Of a stretch of DNA of 39,643 nucleotides, positions 8,475-16,426 are shown in pieces; the stretch's first letter is position 1; every line of letters starts with the position of its first letter. The notes below the pieces were generated by a model that saw nothing but the letters and a program-made list of their open reading frames with translations, had not been told where the DNA came from and ran no database searches. The stretch is from assembly GCA_019912965.1 (NCBI GenBank), contig JAIOHM010000155.1:1-39643 (forward strand), written 5' to 3'. A program made the translations under genes and the position numbers. The DNA comes from Anaerolineae bacterium. Lineage in GTDB: Bacteria > Chloroflexota > Anaerolineae > Aggregatilineales > Phototrophicaceae.

Positions 8475-8503
8475 AGAATAACATAGAAATTTGGGTCTGC
8501 CAA
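8475..8503 (-). promoter_or_regulatory. Sigma-70-type promoter of the Gfo/Idh-ROK-FAD-SIS operon
   Basis: Reading leftward, TTGGCA (8503-8498) and TATTCT (8480-8475) are separated by exactly 17 nt: 5/6 and 4/6 matches to consensus. Transcription would begin near 8468, with a leader of about 65 nt before the ATG at 8404. Confidence 0.55.
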
Positions 8504-8517
8504 AAAGAGAATTGCCT

Positions 8518-8549
8518 GAGTAGGAGGGCATCGAAAGCCTCCCCTACTC
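8518..8549 (-). terminator. Hairpin after the sugar ABC operon
   Basis: The transcript would fold GAGTAGGGGAGGC against GCCCTCCTACTC, 12 pairs with one bulged A and one G-U, 7-nt loop. A CTTTTTG run follows about 11 nt later. It starts 12 bp after the last permease stop and precedes the next promoter, so it probably separates the two transcripts. The U-run is far from the stem, so it is not a textbook terminator and may be a dispersed palindrome reused as one. Confidence 0.45.
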
Positions 8550-8560
8550 ACGCTAAATGA

Positions 8561-9538
8561 TTACTGTCGAACGCTGCGCTGCCGCCCGTACATCGTCAGC
8601 AGAATCAGCAGCATCGCACCTAAAATAATCAACTGGAAGGCTTCTTCAACCCGTAATGCTAACAACAAAGAGTCGATCACTTGCAGTACCAGCGCTCCAG
8701 CCATTGTGCCCCAATAGCTGCCCTTGCCGCCTGCCAAAACTGTGCCGCCCACTACCACCGCCGCGATAGCCGGAAACAAAAACGGCTGCCCAAGATTGAG
8801 AAACACAGTCTGTGTAAAGCCTAACAGCACGAACCCACCAAATGCCGCCAGCGCACCACTCACCATATAGGTAACAACCACGATCAGATTAACACGCACT
8901 CCACTCAAGTGCGCCGCTGTCCGATTAATGCCAATCGAGAACAACTGCTTACCAAACGTCGTCCGTTCCAAAAGCAGCCACATACATAATCCCAGCAGCA
9001 ACCACAGCCCAATCACACCGGGAATTGGGCCGATGAGCGCCTGAGATAGCAAGCGTCCCATCGCGGGTGGTGTATCGCCAATTAGCTCACCACGTGTATA
9101 AAAATAGATCACACCCGTCACCACGCCGGACATACCCAAGGTAATCACCAGCGGCGGCATCCCAAGTACCGCAATGCCAATTCCATTCAGGAGGCCGATA
9201 CCAGCACCTGCCAGCAGCACAATCGCCAGTGCGGGCAAAATCATAGCGTCGCTGCCATCAGTAATGCGATAGGTCAAAATTGCACCCAAAGTAACCAACG
9301 CACCAGCAGACAAATCAATTCCTTCGCCCCCGCTGATGATGACCAACGTTTGCCCGGCTGCGATGATGCCCAGAAATGCAGCCAACCGGACAATATTGAC
9401 AGCCTGAGCAGTATTGGTAAACCCCGGCGCAAGAAAACCGCCAACGAGAAACAGGATAATTGCTAACACCAGCGCCACTACAGGAGGCGACAGATAAGGT
9501 CGTATCCGGTTGAGATAGGTATTCTTCAATGTCGTCAT
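8561..9538 (-). CDS. Sugar ABC transporter permease, RbsC family (second permease)
   Basis: A 325-residue polytopic membrane protein of the CUT2 (ribose/galactofuranose/AI-2) permease family. AAGQTLVIISGGEGIDLSAGALV is the family's GGxDLS motif with two extra residues; GGTVLAGGKGSYWGTMAGAL near the C-terminus is also typical. About eight to ten hydrophobic segments. Start is the ATG at 9538, preceded by GGAGG and overlapping the upstream permease stop as ATGA (9535-9538), so translation is coupled. With its partner it should form the heterodimeric channel energised by the 10509-12005 ATPase. Confidence 0.88.
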   Translation of the reverse strand: MTTLKNTYLNRIRPYLSPPVVALVLAIILFLVGGFLAPGFTNTAQAVNIVRLAAFLGIIAAGQTLVIISGGEGIDLSAGALVTLGAILTYRITDGSDAMILPALAIVLLAGAGIGLLNGIGIAVLGMPPLVITLGMSGVVTGVIYFYTRGELIGDTPPAMGRLLSQALIGPIPGVIGLWLLLGLCMWLLLERTTFGKQLFSIGINRTAAHLSGVRVNLIVVVTYMVSGALAAFGGFVLLGFTQTVFLNLGQPFLFPAIAAVVVGGTVLAGGKGSYWGTMAGALVLQVIDSLLLALRVEEAFQLIILGAMLLILLTMYGRQRSVRQ

Positions 9539-10512
9539 TGCAGCAGCCTCCGCACCAATCGGATGATGCCCGGAATCGCCAGCGCCGTGATAATAATGAG
9601 CGCATCTACCAGCGGACGCACCCACGAATCCAGATCCGCAAATGAGATGATATTGCCGATAAGTCCCAGAATAACGGCACCGATAATTGAACCGATAATA
9701 TTGCCCTGCCCACCTGCCAATCGTGTTCCGCCGAGTACAACAGCCACCACACTGGGCAGCGTCATCTGGTCACCCGCGCGTGGATTGCCTGTTCCACTGC
9801 CCAATGTCAGCGCCAGAGCTGCCAGTGCCGCAAACAGCCCGGAGAACAGATAGGTCGTAAATTTCACCCGGTTTACATGTACACCAGTGCTGTAAGCAGC
9901 ATCAGGCTTACTGCCAGTAGCGAACAGATATTGTCGATAACGGGTTTTGGTCAGCACAATCCAGAAGATAATCAACAGGGTAATCACAATGAGCGACATC
10001 GGAATCGCAAAATCTTGTGTTATTTCCAGTGGGTTGCGCCAGAATGTTGTGAGATCACGCGGGAGCCGTCCGCCCGGCTCTGGCAACACCTTCAAGGCGA
10101 TACCCGCAAAGATAAAGCTAGTCGCATAGGTGGTCACAATCGGTTGCAAACGCAGAACCGTCACACCAAATCCGTTTAATGCCCCCGCCAGCAGCCCCGC
10201 ACCCAGCGCCAGCACCAATGCACGGACGAATACATCACCTGTTGCATCCTGCGGGATTTGCGTAGCAAGGATGGCATTCGTCATGGAAAGGATCGCACCA
10301 ACAGAAAGATCAACCCCACCCGCGATAATTACAAATGTTTGCCCAACCGCCAGTAAGATTGCTGGCACAAACACACGCAAATTACCGTTCAATGGCCCAA
10401 TTTCGAACAGGTTATCCTGCAAGGCGCGGTTCACAGCAATCATAAAGATTAGCAGGACGAGCGAAAGTAAATAGGGATTACGGTTGAGAAGCCGTGATAG
10501 CCCGTTGTTCAT
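9535..10512 (-). CDS. Sugar ABC transporter permease, RbsC family (first permease)
   Basis: A 325-residue polytopic inner-membrane permease of the CUT2 family. LAVGQTFVIIAGGVDLSVGAILS is the canonical motif near residues 56-78, and GGTRLAGGQGNIIGSIIGA sits near the C-terminus. Its ATG overlaps the ATPase stop as ATGA (10509-10512), and its own stop overlaps the next permease the same way. The two-permease arrangement recalls YtfT/YjfF or LsrC/LsrD systems; it does not define the sugar. Confidence 0.9.
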   Translation of the reverse strand: MNNGLSRLLNRNPYLLSLVLLIFMIAVNRALQDNLFEIGPLNGNLRVFVPAILLAVGQTFVIIAGGVDLSVGAILSMTNAILATQIPQDATGDVFVRALVLALGAGLLAGALNGFGVTVLRLQPIVTTYATSFIFAGIALKVLPEPGGRLPRDLTTFWRNPLEITQDFAIPMSLIVITLLIIFWIVLTKTRYRQYLFATGSKPDAAYSTGVHVNRVKFTTYLFSGLFAALAALALTLGSGTGNPRAGDQMTLPSVVAVVLGGTRLAGGQGNIIGSIIGAVILGLIGNIISFADLDSWVRPLVDALIIITALAIPGIIRLVRRLLQ

Positions 10513-12005
10513 TCCACCGCTCCCATGCTGGCAGCCACCAGATTTTCGCGGGTTAGCTGGTCGCTGCGCAGTTCAGCACTCACCTGTCCATCATGCAGCA
10601 CCAGCACACGGTTGCATAAGCCCAAAAGTTCATCATCATCACTGCTGTAAAAGAGAATAGCGGTGCCCGAATCTCGTAATTGCTGAAGCAGGCTGTAAAA
10701 CTCTGCTTTTGCGCCCACATCAATACCTTTAGTCGGGTCATTGAGCAAAAGGAGTTTAGGGCTTCGCAGCAGCCATTTTCCGATGACGACCTTTTGCGCG
10801 TTACCACCGCTCAGGCTGCTAACTGGCGCATCCAGAGAGGACATAACGAGCTTCAATTCCTGCGCAATATTATCACTATCCTCTCGCGCGCTGGACATGC
10901 GAATAGGGATTTTATATCGCTCCCAGGAAGCAAGCATAAAATTTTCGAGGATAGAGCGAATGAGCAGTAACCCCTCAGTACCCCTATCCCCCGGAACGAG
11001 CGCAACATCGGCTTTCATCGCCTGCCGAGGATGATTGAAATGCCGTTCCTCGCCCGAAACGATAATCCGCCCAACCGAACGAATCGCCCCGAATACGGCC
11101 ATTAACAGGTCAGATTGTCCCTGTCCCTGCAACCCACCCAGACCCAGCAGTTCGCCATCGTGTAGTTGGAGGCTGACGCCTTGCAGTACCGATGTTTTCA
11201 GGTCATGAATTTGCAGACGAACTGCATTCGCTTGCGTAACATTCGGTGCACGCTCGCGATTCAATGTTGCTGCACCTTCGATCATCAGATCAACCAGTTC
11301 ACGTTCATTGGTCGCAGCGATATTCCGTTCTCCAACCGTTCGACCATTTCGCAGCACAGTTGCTTTGTCAGCAATGCGGAAGATTTCTTCCATGCGGTGC
11401 GAGACAAACACAACCGCCATGCCCTTCTGCTTCCAATCCGCTACCAACTCAAATAACCGATTGACCTGTTGGCTGTCGAGGCTGGCAGTTGCCTCATCCA
11501 GAATCATCAGACGAGGATCAAAGCTCAATGTCTTGAGGATTTCTACAATCTGACGCTCATCCGGCGTGAGAATATTAATCAATGCATCCGGTTCTAAGTG
11601 GGGTCTGCACATCCCGCTAAACAGATCAAGCAGTGCTTGGGTACGCGCGCGCATCTCACGACGATTGACAAACCCTGCCCGCAGCGGTTCATGCACCAGC
11701 CAGATATTTTCGGAAACTGTGAGGTCAGGTATCAGGCTTAGTTCCTGATAAACGGCGCTAATTCCCATTCGACGGGCTGCATCTGGCGCGTTGAAAGAGA
11801 CCTGTTTGCCATCAACCATAATGTGCCCGCTGTTAGGAGCAATCACACCCGTGAGAATTTTGCTCAGAGTGCTCTTGCCACTACCGTTTGCACCCAGTAG
11901 CGCCATCACTTCGCCAGATTGAACAGACAGATTTCCGTCAGCAAGTGCAACTACGCCGCCATAGCGCTTGACAGCCTGCTCAACTTTTACAGAAATATTT
12001 TTCAT
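10509..12005 (-). CDS. Sugar ABC transporter ATP-binding protein, two NBDs (RbsA/MglA type)
   Basis: A 498-residue tandem ATPase. NBD1 has Walker A GANGSGKST (38-46), a diverged signature LTPDERQ (145-151) and Walker B LMILDE (165-170). NBD2 has no Walker A lysine (GLGGLQGQGQSDLL, 287-300), as is common in RbsA-type proteins, keeps LSGGN (397-401), and has LLLLNDPT with N421-D422 where D-E is usual. So the two sites are asymmetric, with NBD1 supplying the conventional catalytic residues. Coupled to both downstream permeases by 4-bp overlaps; separated from the upstream binding-protein gene by a strong hairpin. Confidence 0.9.
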   Translation of the reverse strand: MKNISVKVEQAVKRYGGVVALADGNLSVQSGEVMALLGANGSGKSTLSKILTGVIAPNSGHIMVDGKQVSFNAPDAARRMGISAVYQELSLIPDLTVSENIWLVHEPLRAGFVNRREMRARTQALLDLFSGMCRPHLEPDALINILTPDERQIVEILKTLSFDPRLMILDEATASLDSQQVNRLFELVADWKQKGMAVVFVSHRMEEIFRIADKATVLRNGRTVGERNIAATNERELVDLMIEGAATLNRERAPNVTQANAVRLQIHDLKTSVLQGVSLQLHDGELLGLGGLQGQGQSDLLMAVFGAIRSVGRIIVSGEERHFNHPRQAMKADVALVPGDRGTEGLLLIRSILENFMLASWERYKIPIRMSSAREDSDNIAQELKLVMSSLDAPVSSLSGGNAQKVVIGKWLLRSPKLLLLNDPTKGIDVGAKAEFYSLLQQLRDSGTAILFYSSDDDELLGLCNRVLVLHDGQVSAELRSDQLTRENLVAASMGAVE

Positions 12006-12052
12006 CAGTCTTGAGCTTCCAAAATAAAAAGAAGCATAACTTCAAATTTAGC

Positions 12053-12083
12053 TCAGACCCCTCTCGAAGTGAGAAGGGTCTGA
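12053..12083 (-). promoter_or_regulatory. Intercistronic hairpin after binding-protein gene
   Basis: TCAGACCCCTCTC (12053-12065) pairs with GAGAAGGGTCTGA (12071-12083): 13-bp stem with one mismatch and a 5-nt loop. It lies between the binding-protein stop and the ATPase start on the same transcript. No U-tract follows, so partial termination or 3'-end protection of the upstream message is likelier than full termination. Confidence 0.6.
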
Positions 12084-12120
12084 AAACAAAAGGTGACCAA
12101 ATCACTTTCGCGAATACTGT

Positions 12121-13251
12121 TTAGCTTGCAGGCAGCATGAAGGCCTTGGCTTCTTCCTGAGTAATCATACCATCCAGGGTATAGCTTTCCGGCTCTTCAG
12201 CAACTTCCGTGTAGATTTCTTCAAAGTTGTTTGGCAGGTCGAATTCTTCGCCTTCCATATCGACATACGTCCATTCTTCACCCAGAACAACATAAGGGAT
12301 CGGAACATACAATGTATTGCCGTATGGGCCACCAAATTGTTCGGGGTCAATTTCACCGCCCAGCAGCAGTTCAACTGCTACGCGCAGGCCGCTGGCAGCA
12401 ACACCCGGCGGATTAACAACACCAATGCTCTGGAAATCCGGGTTATCTTCCAGAATTTCGTTCCAGCGCTGAACATAGCTAGCACGGGCCTCGCCAGTGG
12501 TCAGCGGCCATTCTTCGGGGTTAGCCGTCTGGATAGCAGTCAATACACCCGTCGCCATACCATCCTGTGTCCAAACACCATCAATGTTCGGTAAAGAAGC
12601 CAGGAAATCACTCATCACCTGCTGACCTGTTGCCTGATCCCAGCTTCCGCTTTCGCGTCCGACAACGTTAATGTCTGGGTATTCGGCCAAAACTTCTTCT
12701 ACCCCGGTCATACGGGCAGTGTTGGCTGGATGACCAACAAAGCCTTCAATCAGAACAATGTCACCTTCGCCGCCCAGCGATTCCGCCAGCCAGCGTGCGC
12801 TAATCCGCGCCCATTCGGTTTGGTCAATAACGACATTGACGACACCTTCGCCGTCAATTTCCTGGTCGATCGAAACGACCACAACACCAGCCGCTGCTGC
12901 ATCTTCCAACGCCAGACGCAGGGCTTCCGCGTCACCCGGATTCACGATGATGGCATCCACGCCGCGATTGACCAGATTCTGAATCTGCTGTTCCTGACCT
13001 GCGGCATCAGTATCTTCGCTCTCAATAACCAGTTCGATGTTAATACCGAGGTCGGCATCTTCCGAAAGTTCAGCCGCCACAGCTTCCAGATTCTGGATCA
13101 TCTGTGTGCGCCACTCGCTACCGACAAAACTGTTAGAAACACCAATAGTGAATTCCTGTTCAGCATCCTGAGCTGAAGTGGCAAAAACACCGAGACCTAG
13201 TGTGGCAAAAGCTGCCAGCAACATAGCGATCAGCATTAATTTCTTCTGCAT
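12121..13251 (-). CDS. Sugar ABC transporter substrate-binding protein (RbsB-like, type I)
   Basis: A 376-residue exported binding protein. The signal peptide MQKKLMLIAMLLAAFATLGLGVFATSAQD ends in a signal-peptidase-I-like A-T-S-A; there is no lipobox cysteine. FTIGVSNSFVGSEWRTQMIQNLEA starts the first Rossmann-like lobe; NLVNRGVDAIIVNPGD and VVVVSIDQEI are the family's sugar-pocket segments. I choose the ATG at 13251, with GGAGGA at 13256-13262. It heads the ABC operon ending at 8561. RbsB-like proteins bind monosaccharides outside the membrane; the specific sugar is unknown. Confidence 0.88.
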   Translation of the reverse strand: MQKKLMLIAMLLAAFATLGLGVFATSAQDAEQEFTIGVSNSFVGSEWRTQMIQNLEAVAAELSEDADLGINIELVIESEDTDAAGQEQQIQNLVNRGVDAIIVNPGDAEALRLALEDAAAAGVVVVSIDQEIDGEGVVNVVIDQTEWARISARWLAESLGGEGDIVLIEGFVGHPANTARMTGVEEVLAEYPDINVVGRESGSWDQATGQQVMSDFLASLPNIDGVWTQDGMATGVLTAIQTANPEEWPLTTGEARASYVQRWNEILEDNPDFQSIGVVNPPGVAASGLRVAVELLLGGEIDPEQFGGPYGNTLYVPIPYVVLGEEWTYVDMEGEEFDLPNNFEEIYTEVAEEPESYTLDGMITQEEAKAFMLPAS

Positions 13252-13280
13252 ACAATCCTCCATACAATTGAACGATATAT

Positions 13281-13309
13281 TTGTGAACATCGGCGCTGTG
13301 TAGTACAAT
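13281..13309 (+). promoter_or_regulatory. Promoter of the GntR regulator gene
   Basis: TTGTGA (13281-13286) and TACAAT (13304-13309) are 17 nt apart (4/6 and 5/6 matches). The predicted start near 13316 gives a leader of about 60 nt to the ATG at 13376. The -10 box lies inside the inverted repeat 13299-13323. Confidence 0.45.
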
Positions 13310-13323
13310 CAACATTAACTACA
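13299..13323. promoter_or_regulatory. Candidate operator over the GntR promoter
   Basis: TGTAGT (13299-13304) and ACTACA (13318-13323) are inverted arms separated by 13 nt, covering the -10 box and start of the rightward promoter. The position would suit autorepression by the adjacent GntR protein; the arm length is modest. Confidence 0.35.
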
Positions 13324-13332
13324 AAGTTCCGT

Positions 13333-13342
13333 ATATCCGCAC
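13333..13342 (-). promoter_or_regulatory. Shared 10-bp motif at ABC operon start site
   Basis: ATATCCGCAC, identical to 8460-8469 and in the same orientation, immediately follows the leftward -10 box. It covers the predicted start of the ABC operon transcript. It also lies within the leader of the rightward GntR transcript. Confidence 0.5.
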
Positions 13343-13371
13343 ATTTTAACGAGCCGGATCAGACGAGTCAA
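13343..13371 (-). promoter_or_regulatory. Sigma-70-type promoter of sugar ABC operon A
   Basis: Reading leftward, TTGACT (13371-13366) and TAAAAT (13348-13343) are separated by 17 nt; each matches consensus at 5 of 6 positions. The -35 box ends 5 bp before the GntR start codon, so the divergent promoters overlap in space and RNA polymerase could compete. Confidence 0.6.
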
Positions 13372-13375
13372 ATTT

Positions 13376-14146
13376 ATGACTGCCCATCAAATTAGAATTC
13401 AAGATTTGCCCATTACTCCAGTTGATATGAACAGCCCGATTCCGCTTTATTACCAGGTAGAAGCAGAATTGCGGGCGTTGCTCAACAGCGAGCATGTTTC
13501 TGCTGACAGTCTGCTTCCTACCGAACATGAGTTGGCCGAAGCTTATGGCGTGGGGCGGCATACAATCCGAACTGCCTTGAGTCGATTGGTGAATGATGAT
13601 CTGATTGTGCGTAAGGCCGGTCACGGGACAGTGGTGAAAAGCCCGAAAGATCGCAAACAATTTTCGTTGGCGCGCAGTTTTACACGCCAGATGGCGGAAA
13701 TGGGTTTGCGTGCACATTCGGTTGTGCTGCACAGTGAAATACGTTCTATTCAGCCTGCTGACCCTCATGCGTTGAGCACAAAAGTTGGCGTGGACTGCCT
13801 GATTCTGGATCGTCTGCGTTTGGGAAATGATGAGCCAATTGGTTTGCAGCGTGCCTTTGTTGTTCTGGAACGCTGCCGAGGATTGGAGCACACCGATTTC
13901 GCTAATCATTCGCTGTACGAAGTCCTTTCCCATCAATATCATCTCGTCATCACCGAAATCATCCACACCATCAGCGCAACAATCGCCGACAAATATCATG
14001 CCGATCTTCTACAAGTTGAACTACATGCACCTCTGTTGGTCGTCAATACCAGTGCCTTCCTCGAAAATAAAGAGATCATTGAATCCACTGTCACCTACTA
14101 TCGTGCTGACAAATATGAATACACGACGGTTCAGGTTTCGCCGTAA
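13376..14146 (+). CDS. GntR/HutC-family transcriptional regulator with UTRA domain
   Basis: A 256-residue regulator. The N-terminal winged helix starts at IPLYYQVEAELRALL (22-36) with LPTEHELAEAYGVGRHTIRTALSRLV as the recognition part and GHGTVV as the wing. The UTRA effector domain fills residues about 95-250 (RSFTRQMAEMGLRAHS to YYRADKYEYTTV). UTRA domains of this family often bind phosphorylated sugars or similar ligands. It is divergent from ABC operon A, whose promoter touches its start codon, so it most likely controls that operon and itself. The 17 residues before IPLYY are longer than usual; a start at the ATG near 13427 is possible. Confidence 0.85.
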   Translation: MTAHQIRIQDLPITPVDMNSPIPLYYQVEAELRALLNSEHVSADSLLPTEHELAEAYGVGRHTIRTALSRLVNDDLIVRKAGHGTVVKSPKDRKQFSLARSFTRQMAEMGLRAHSVVLHSEIRSIQPADPHALSTKVGVDCLILDRLRLGNDEPIGLQRAFVVLERCRGLEHTDFANHSLYEVLSHQYHLVITEIIHTISATIADKYHADLLQVELHAPLLVVNTSAFLENKEIIESTVTYYRADKYEYTTVQVSP

Positions 14147-14153
14147 CTCCTGA

Positions 14154-15062
14154 TTAGCGCATAAACTGCTCAAGATGACGTTTAGATTGGGTAATAGAAC
14201 GCTCTACATCAGCCTGTGATTCTTCATATGCACGGTCTTCAACCTCAATCGCAACGGCTCCGTTGTAACCCACATCCGTCAGCGCCGAGAAAAACGCTCC
14301 CCAATCAACATCTCCCAAACCCGGCAGTTTGGGCCGGTGCCATTTCAGCCCCATAATGCCCCGCTGATAGAGCAAATCGGGATCAATTTTAGTGTCCTTA
14401 GCATGGACATGCACAAAGCGAGAACCGAACTCCCATATGCAGCGAATGTAATCGATATGCTGCCAAATGAGATGGGACGGATCGAAGTTCAAACCCCAGA
14501 TTGAGCTTGGGATACTGTCAAACATACGCCGCCATACTTCAGGAGAAATAGCGAGATTTTTGCCACCCGGCCATTCATCCAGCGAGAACAGCATGGGGCA
14601 GTTTTCGATTCCAACGCGAACCCCCTGTCCCTCTGCAAAAGCTATCAATGGCTTCCAGACAGCTTCGAAATCATCCCACTGATCTTCGATTGATCTGGCC
14701 GGATCGCGCCCAACAAAGGTGGTCATCGTGTTAATACCAAGTAAGGCCGAGGCTGCGATGACTTTCTTTATATGCTCAATATAGGTATGTCGTTCTTCCT
14801 CAATCGGGGTTAGTGGATTCGGATAGTAACCCAGACTGGAAATGCCAACATTATATTGGCTCATCAGGCCTTTCACGCGTTCCGCATCAGCAGCAGTAAA
14901 GTTGTTCACATCAATATGGGTCACACCTGCATAACGCCGCTCGGCTTTACCCACAGGCCAACACATCACTTCAAGGCTGTCAAACCCATTTTTAGCCGCA
15001 AACTGCATGTGCTGTTCAAGTGTCCAATCCGGCAAAATCGCGGTGACATATCCAAGTTGCAT
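14154..15062 (-). CDS. Sugar phosphate isomerase/epimerase (xylose-isomerase-like TIM barrel)
   Basis: A 302-residue TIM-barrel protein of the AP-endonuclease-2 superfamily. Metal-site elements are visible: GVRIGIENCP (E in the middle), WGLNFDPSHLIWQ, VHVHAKD, and VAIEVED near the C-terminus. Relatives include inosose, hydroxypyruvate and D-tagatose/psicose 3-epimerases. AAGGAG precedes the ATG with 7-nt spacing. It follows the Gfo/Idh gene by 25 bp, a frequent pairing where a keto sugar made by the dehydrogenase is isomerised or dehydrated. Convergent with the GntR gene, 7 bp apart. Exact reaction unknown. Confidence 0.82.
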   Translation of the reverse strand: MQLGYVTAILPDWTLEQHMQFAAKNGFDSLEVMCWPVGKAERRYAGVTHIDVNNFTAADAERVKGLMSQYNVGISSLGYYPNPLTPIEEERHTYIEHIKKVIAASALLGINTMTTFVGRDPARSIEDQWDDFEAVWKPLIAFAEGQGVRVGIENCPMLFSLDEWPGGKNLAISPEVWRRMFDSIPSSIWGLNFDPSHLIWQHIDYIRCIWEFGSRFVHVHAKDTKIDPDLLYQRGIMGLKWHRPKLPGLGDVDWGAFFSALTDVGYNGAVAIEVEDRAYEESQADVERSITQSKRHLEQFMR

Positions 15063-15087
15063 ACAAAATCTCCTTTAAAAAGCAATT

Positions 15088-16242
15088 CTATTTCACATCA
15101 ACCCAATGCTGTTCTGCATGGCTGGCGGCAATCGCCTCACACAGAACCAATTCATGGTGACCATCTGCAAATGTCGGAAAGGGTCTGGGGGCATTAAAAT
15201 CGCCGCGCTCAATGTAACCATAGACGGCACGATATAGCTGTTTAAAAGTATCAGGGAAACCTTCAGCATGACCGCCCGGTTGGCTGGTATAGGCACGCGC
15301 GCTGTCGCTCATCAGTGACGGATCTTTAATCAGAACCCCATTAGGACGGTCACGATAACCTATCCACAACTCGTTAGGGTTTTCGGAGTTCCACGCCAGC
15401 GATGCTTTGGAGCCGGAAATCTCGAAACTCAGCATATTTTTACGTCCGGCACTGACCTGCGATACATTCATTGAACCCCGTGCGCCGCTCGTATAGCGGA
15501 ACAACACTGAACCCCAGTCCTCGGTCTCGATATCTACCAAATCATATTCCACTGGGCCGCTTCCTTCTTTCCCTTGAAAGGTGGCGACTGACTGACGCGG
15601 TTTCTTGCGTTTGGGGACAAAGGTTGCCAGATCAGCCAGCAGTGAATCAACCTTCAGGCCAGTAACAAAATTCGTTAAATCCATCCAATGTGTGCCTATG
15701 TCACCAATGGCGCGCAGGTCGCCACCTTCGCTCGGTACGAGCCGCCAGTTCCAATCAGTATCAAACAGCAACCAATCTTGAATGTAGCCGCCGCGCACAG
15801 CATAAACCTCACCGATTTCGCCACTTTGCACCAGATCACGCGCATGGTGAATAAGAGGATAAAAGCGAATATTGTAGTTAACCGCTGTGACCAATGTTGG
15901 GTGGGATTTTGCCAGCGCCACAAGTTCAGCACTTTCAGAAGTATTCATCGCAAGCGGCTTTTCGCAAACAACATGTTTGCCTGCCACTAGTGCGCGCCGG
16001 GTCATATCCAGATGGTCTTTATTAGGGGTGGTGATATGAATCGCATCGACCACTGCATCAGCGATCAGAGACTCATAGCTTTCATAAACTACTTCGAGGC
16101 TAAGGGATTGTGCAGCGGCATGGCTTTTTTCAGGTGAAGAACCGAGGATGCCGCGTACATGAACGCCTGCTCGTTTCAGAGCTTCGGCATGGACAGGACC
16201 AATAAATCCAGTACCCACTACGGCTGCGGTTAAAGAAACCAT
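15088..16242 (-). CDS. Gfo/Idh/MocA-family oxidoreductase
   Basis: A 384-residue NAD(P)-dependent dehydrogenase. AAVVGTGFIGPVHAEAL is the Rossmann motif, VVCEKPLAMN the canonical EKP motif, and GDLRAIGDIGTHWMDLTNF carries the active-site Asp and His. AAGGGG precedes the ATG with good spacing. It is first of a two-gene unit with the TIM-barrel isomerase and divergent from the second ABC operon across a 361-bp control region. It differs clearly from the Gfo/Idh protein at 7214-8404, so it is not a recent duplicate. It probably oxidises a sugar hydroxyl. Confidence 0.87.
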   Translation of the reverse strand: MVSLTAAVVGTGFIGPVHAEALKRAGVHVRGILGSSPEKSHAAAQSLSLEVVYESYESLIADAVVDAIHITTPNKDHLDMTRRALVAGKHVVCEKPLAMNTSESAELVALAKSHPTLVTAVNYNIRFYPLIHHARDLVQSGEIGEVYAVRGGYIQDWLLFDTDWNWRLVPSEGGDLRAIGDIGTHWMDLTNFVTGLKVDSLLADLATFVPKRKKPRQSVATFQGKEGSGPVEYDLVDIETEDWGSVLFRYTSGARGSMNVSQVSAGRKNMLSFEISGSKASLAWNSENPNELWIGYRDRPNGVLIKDPSLMSDSARAYTSQPGGHAEGFPDTFKQLYRAVYGYIERGDFNAPRPFPTFADGHHELVLCEAIAASHAEQHWVDVK

Positions 16243-16291
16243 CTTATCCCCTTAGAAAACCTGGAACATAAGATACCCAGGCAATAATTTG

Positions 16292-16320
16292 ATTAAAAGA
16301 ACAATTCATTTTTATCTTAA
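16292..16320 (-). promoter_or_regulatory. Candidate promoter of the Gfo/Idh-isomerase unit
   Basis: Leftward TTAAGA (16320-16315) and TTTAAT (16297-16292), 17-nt spacer, 4/6 and 5/6 matches. The start near 16286 leaves a leader of about 44 nt. The 16-bp palindrome 16325-16340 sits just upstream of the -35 box. Confidence 0.4.
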
Positions 16321-16324
16321 CTTG

Positions 16325-16340
16325 ATGCAATCGATTGCAT
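16325..16340. promoter_or_regulatory. 16-bp palindromic operator, LacI-family style
   Basis: ATGCAATCGATTGCAT is a perfect palindrome with a central CG, as in many LacI/GalR-family operators. It lies in the shared control region of the divergent units. No LacI-family gene is present in the window. Confidence 0.5.
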
Positions 16341-16393
16341 AAACAATAACATAGGAGATGTAACTACGCAAGAATGTTTGCTGGTGTGAAAAT

Positions 16394-16422
16394 TTGACGT
16401 GCCGCCAGCCGCTGGCTATACT
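16394..16422 (+). promoter_or_regulatory. Strong promoter of sugar ABC operon B
   Basis: TTGACG (16394-16399) and TATACT (16417-16422) are 17 nt apart and each matches consensus at 5 of 6 positions. The spacer contains the palindrome GCCAGC-C-GCTGGC (16404-16416). The start near 16429 gives a leader of about 175 nt before the ATG at 16604. Confidence 0.65.
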
Positions 16423-16426
16423 TCCG

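Noticed and set aside
9539..9625. Upstream start for the second permease of operon A
   Set aside because: The extra residues are hydrophilic and overlap the first permease; the ATG at 9538 has GGAGG and an ATGA overlap.
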